A stretch of 9,109 bases of DNA from assembly GCA_937995275.1 (NCBI GenBank), contig CALKKN010000379.1:1-9109 (forward strand), given 5' to 3'. Position 1 is the first letter of the stretch. Each line of letters starts with the position of its first letter. The translations under genes and the position numbers were made by a program. The stretch is from an uncultured Lysobacterales bacterium. GTDB taxonomy: Bacteria; Pseudomonadota; Gammaproteobacteria; Xanthomonadales; SZUA-36. Under the pieces are notes generated by a model that worked only from the letters and a program-made list of their open reading frames with translations, made no database searches and was not told the DNA's origin. Shown here piece after piece: positions 7,392 to 9,109 of this stretch.

Positions 7392-7395
7392 CCGC

Positions 7396-8082
7396 TTGGA
7401 AGGCGCCATCGTCACGAACTGGTCGAAAGGACCGCCGCACGCCCCCTTCGTGACCATCGGCATCAGCCTGGTCTGCCTGTTTCTGCTGCTGATTTACGCC
7501 AGCCTGAACCCGCTGATGCAACAGGCGATGATCGATGTGCTCGGCATGAAGCCCTCGGTGATCGCCCGGCTCCTCGACGGCGAACTGCGTTCCTGGTGGG
7601 ACCCGTCCGCGCTGAGTGTCGTCACGGCGCTGTTCATCCATGCCAGCTGGCTGCATCTGCTTGGCAATCTGGCCTACCTCTGGGTCTTCGGCATCAAGGT
7701 CGAGGAGAGCAGGGGCGCACTGGGCATGTTGCCGATCTTCCTGCTGGGCGGTGCCCTTGCCAACGTCATCGTGGCACTGCGCCTGCCATCGCTCGACACG
7801 CCGATCATCGGTGCGAGCGGCGGTGTGTCGGCAGTGGTCGGTGCCTACCTCGGGCTGTTTCCGCGGCGTCGGATTGGTCTGTTTCTGCCGCTGGGCCTGT
7901 ACCTGCAGTTCGCCCGGGTTCCTTCAGTGCTGGTCATCGGATCGTGGTTTACGCTGCAGTTGCTTTACACCGCGTTCGGCCCCATGAATGCGGCGGTGGC
8001 CTGGTGGACCCACCTGGCGGGCTTTGCCCTGGGCCTGAGCTTCGCGCTGATGGCCCGGGCGCTGGCTCTGGTAAGGTTATAA
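7396..8082 (+). CDS. Rhomboid family intramembrane serine protease
   Basis: A membrane-embedded serine protease that cleaves transmembrane segments of other membrane proteins. The 228 residues contain all the marks of an active rhomboid: HASWLHLLGN with H82, H87 and N91 (oxyanion side), GASGG with nucleophile Ser141, and the partner His206 in WTHLAGF in the last helices. Hydrophobic segments fit a six-helix bacterial core, with a large loop between the first two. The start chosen is TTG 7396: it sits four bases after the gspB stop, with AAGG eight bases upstream. An in-frame ATG at 7300 would overlap gspB by 92 bases and add a non-conserved tail. Substrates cannot be told from sequence; the single-pass proteins GspA and GspB encoded just upstream are candidates by position only. 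Confidence 0.93.
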   Translation: MEGAIVTNWSKGPPHAPFVTIGISLVCLFLLLIYASLNPLMQQAMIDVLGMKPSVIARLLDGELRSWWDPSALSVVTALFIHASWLHLLGNLAYLWVFGIKVEESRGALGMLPIFLLGGALANVIVALRLPSLDTPIIGASGGVSAVVGAYLGLFPRRRIGLFLPLGLYLQFARVPSVLVIGSWFTLQLLYTAFGPMNAAVAWWTHLAGFALGLSFALMARALALVRL

Positions 8083-8083
8083 T
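8078..8083 (+). promoter_or_regulatory. Possible -10 box before the DUF1820 gene
   Basis: A perfect TATAAT overlaps the TAA stop of the rhomboid gene and lies 27 bases before the DUF1820 ATG. No acceptable -35 is seen 16-18 bases upstream and there is no extended -10 TG, so it may be chance. Confidence 0.28.
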
Positions 8084-8110
8084 TCGGACTGCGGCGATAC
8101 GGCAGCAACG

Positions 8111-8440
8111 ATGGCGGACAAACGGCTCTACAAAATCATTTTTCTGAATCAGGGCAAGGTCTACGAACTCTTCAGCGAGGGAGTGGCCAGCAGCGGCCTG
8201 TGGGGGTTCATCGAAGTCTCCGATCTCGTGTTCGAAGAGGGTGACGGACTGGTGGTCGATCCCACCGAAGAGAAGATGCGCGAGGAGTTCGGCAGTGCGC
8301 GCGTGCTGCACCTGCCGATTCAGAGCGTGCTGAGGGTGGAGGAGGTCGAACAGCGTGGCAAGTGCCTCATTCGCGACCGCGAAAGCGGCGAGAAGGTCAC
8401 CCCCTTTCCGGTCTCTCCGTCGAGCCGCTCATCTTCCTGA
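8111..8440 (+). CDS. DUF1820 family protein
   Basis: A small soluble protein of 109 residues in the DUF1820 family, common in gammaproteobacteria and without an assigned function. Family marks are the opening LYKIIFLNQGKVYELF (6-21), then GLWGFIEVSDLVFEE (29-43), VVDPTEEKMREEF (48-60), and a last strand around LPIQSVLRVEEVE (68-80). The C-terminal tail is Ser/Pro-rich and variable. No signal peptide or membrane segment is present, so it is probably cytoplasmic. ATG at 8111 is placed correctly relative to the conserved start but has no clear Shine-Dalgarno. It is the last gene of the rightward train, 28 bases after the rhomboid gene, and converges with ctpA 35 bases away. Confidence 0.9.
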   Translation: MADKRLYKIIFLNQGKVYELFSEGVASSGLWGFIEVSDLVFEEGDGLVVDPTEEKMREEFGSARVLHLPIQSVLRVEEVEQRGKCLIRDRESGEKVTPFPVSPSSRSSS

Positions 8441-8459
8441 TCTCCCGGTAACCCCGCCG

Positions 8460-8482
8460 GCCCCGACGATAATCGTCAGGGC
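8460..8482. terminator. Hairpin between convergent DUF1820 and ctpA genes
   Basis: GCCCCGACGAT (8460-8470) can pair with ATCGTCAGGGC (8472-8482) with one C-A mismatch; in practice it is a GC-rich stem with an ATAAT loop. It sits in the 35-base convergent gap and includes the ctpA TGA stop (8476-8478). Neither side has a T-run, so it is not a classic intrinsic terminator. It may still help end or protect both transcripts. Confidence 0.35.
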
Positions 8483-9109
8483 GGGCCCGTATCCTGCAAG
8501 GTATCCTCCGCCACGCCCGGCGGGACCAGGATTTCCGCCTCCTCGAGCACCCGCAGCGCCTCTTCGAGAAGTTCCGCAGCCACCGGAGCAGTGGCCGGAT
8601 CGGGCGCCTGCATGCCGGCGGCCGAGCCCTTGTCCAGGTGACGGTCCAGGTCGGCTTCACGCACGCGTTCGGTGTCGGGATTGGCCACGCCGCCCGCTTC
8701 GTAGGCGATGTCCGGACGGATGCCCTCCGCTTGGATCGAGCGGCCCGAGGGTGTGTAATACCTCGCTGTGGTCAACTTGATGCCGTTGCCGTTCCGGAGC
8801 GGCAGCACGGACTGAACCGATCCCTTGCCGAAGGTGCGCTCGCCGACGATCAGCGCGCGGCCGTGGTCCTGGAGAGCGCCGGCGAACACCTCGGAAGCCG
8901 ACGCGGTACCGCGGTCAACCAGCACGAGCAGCGGGATGTCGGTCAGCCACTGCCCCGGATGTGCCCCGAATTCCATCTGCATGGCCGAATTGCGTCCGCG
9001 CGTGCTGACGATCAGGCCGTCGTCCAGGAAGCCGTCCGCCATTTCGACCGCGCCCTGCAGCACGCCGCCCGGATTGTCGCGGAGATCGATGACGATCCCG
9101 CGCAGGGCA
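8476..9109 (-). CDS. ctpA: S41 family carboxyl-terminal processing protease (CtpA type), 5' part beyond window
   Basis: C-terminal 210 residues of a periplasmic serine protease that trims or degrades envelope proteins, using a Ser/Lys dyad and a PDZ domain. The visible part starts inside the core at GIVIDLRDNPGGVL, and the PDZ domain and signal peptide lie outside the window. Key residues, counted from the first whole codon in view, are Ser70 in GTASASEVFAGALQD and Lys95 in GERTFGKGSVQ. Their 25-residue spacing is that of CtpA enzymes. The substrate-groove motif LTTARYYTPSGRSIQAEGI follows. The tail after about residue 135 is acidic and Ala/Glu-rich, as in other CtpA proteins. No start can be given: the frame is open to the window edge. 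It converges with the DUF1820 gene. Confidence 0.95.
   Translation of the reverse strand, partial: ALRGIVIDLRDNPGGVLQGAVEMADGFLDDGLIVSTRGRNSAMQMEFGAHPGQWLTDIPLLVLVDRGTASASEVFAGALQDHGRALIVGERTFGKGSVQSVLPLRNGNGIKLTTARYYTPSGRSIQAEGIRPDIAYEAGGVANPDTERVREADLDRHLDKGSAAGMQAPDPATAPVAAELLEEALRVLEEAEILVPPGVAEDTLQDTGPP

Noticed and set aside
7300..7395. Upstream ATG extending the rhomboid by 32 residues
   Set aside because: It would overlap gspB by 92 bases and add a tail with no rhomboid features; TTG 7396 has an AAGG at good spacing.
5946..7463. 505-codon minus-strand frame opposite gspA/gspB
   Set aside because: Shadow of the GC-rich, low-complexity linkers of both proteins; no domain seen.
8355..8780. 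141-codon plus-strand frame over the ctpA end
   Set aside because: Pro/Arg-rich frame antisense to ctpA and overlapping the DUF1820 end; no start context or family.

Overview
The window is ordinary chromosomal DNA of a GC-rich gammaproteobacterium. The gene content points there: cytochrome oxidase coxB with DUF2244, a short bifunctional PutA, an ExeA/ExeB (GspA/GspB) pair and DUF1820. A Chromatiales or Ectothiorhodospiraceae-like host is plausible, but that is an inference. I see no tRNA, rRNA, insertion sequence, CRISPR array, phage gene or change in base composition.

Layout. At the left, on the minus strand, a DUF2244 membrane protein gene (915-1412) is followed 23 bases later by coxB (891 down past base 1). 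CoxB is cytochrome c oxidase subunit II; its intact CuA site is visible and its C-terminus lies outside the window. A 214-base region (1413-1626) separates this pair from a rightward gene train. In order, that train is putA (GTG start, 1627-4794), gspA (TTG start, 4809-6539), gspB (6543-7391), a rhomboid protease (TTG start, 7396-8082) and a DUF1820 gene (8111-8440). Gaps are 14, 3, 4 and 28 bases, so the first four are probably one transcript. A convergent minus-strand ctpA-type S41 protease gene (8476 past 9109) closes the window; its N-terminus is missing.

Functions. PutA oxidises proline to glutamate, passing electrons to FAD/quinone and NAD+, which links it loosely to the respiratory oxidase encoded divergently. 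GspA and GspB form an inner-membrane ATPase/peptidoglycan-binding complex that in type II secretion helps the secretin through the cell wall. The rhomboid and CtpA are envelope proteases. The train therefore mixes proline catabolism with envelope biogenesis.

Most interesting point. The putA leader holds an unlisted 46-codon ORF (1490-1630) with a good Shine-Dalgarno. Seven of its codons 25-41 are proline, and its TGA overlaps the putA GTG as GTGA. A 7-bp all-GC stem can hide the putA Shine-Dalgarno, and it competes with an upstream 6-bp stem. Together these suggest a proline-sensing, translationally coupled leader for a proline-degradation gene. This is a hypothesis: GC-rich DNA makes both Pro codons and GC stems common.
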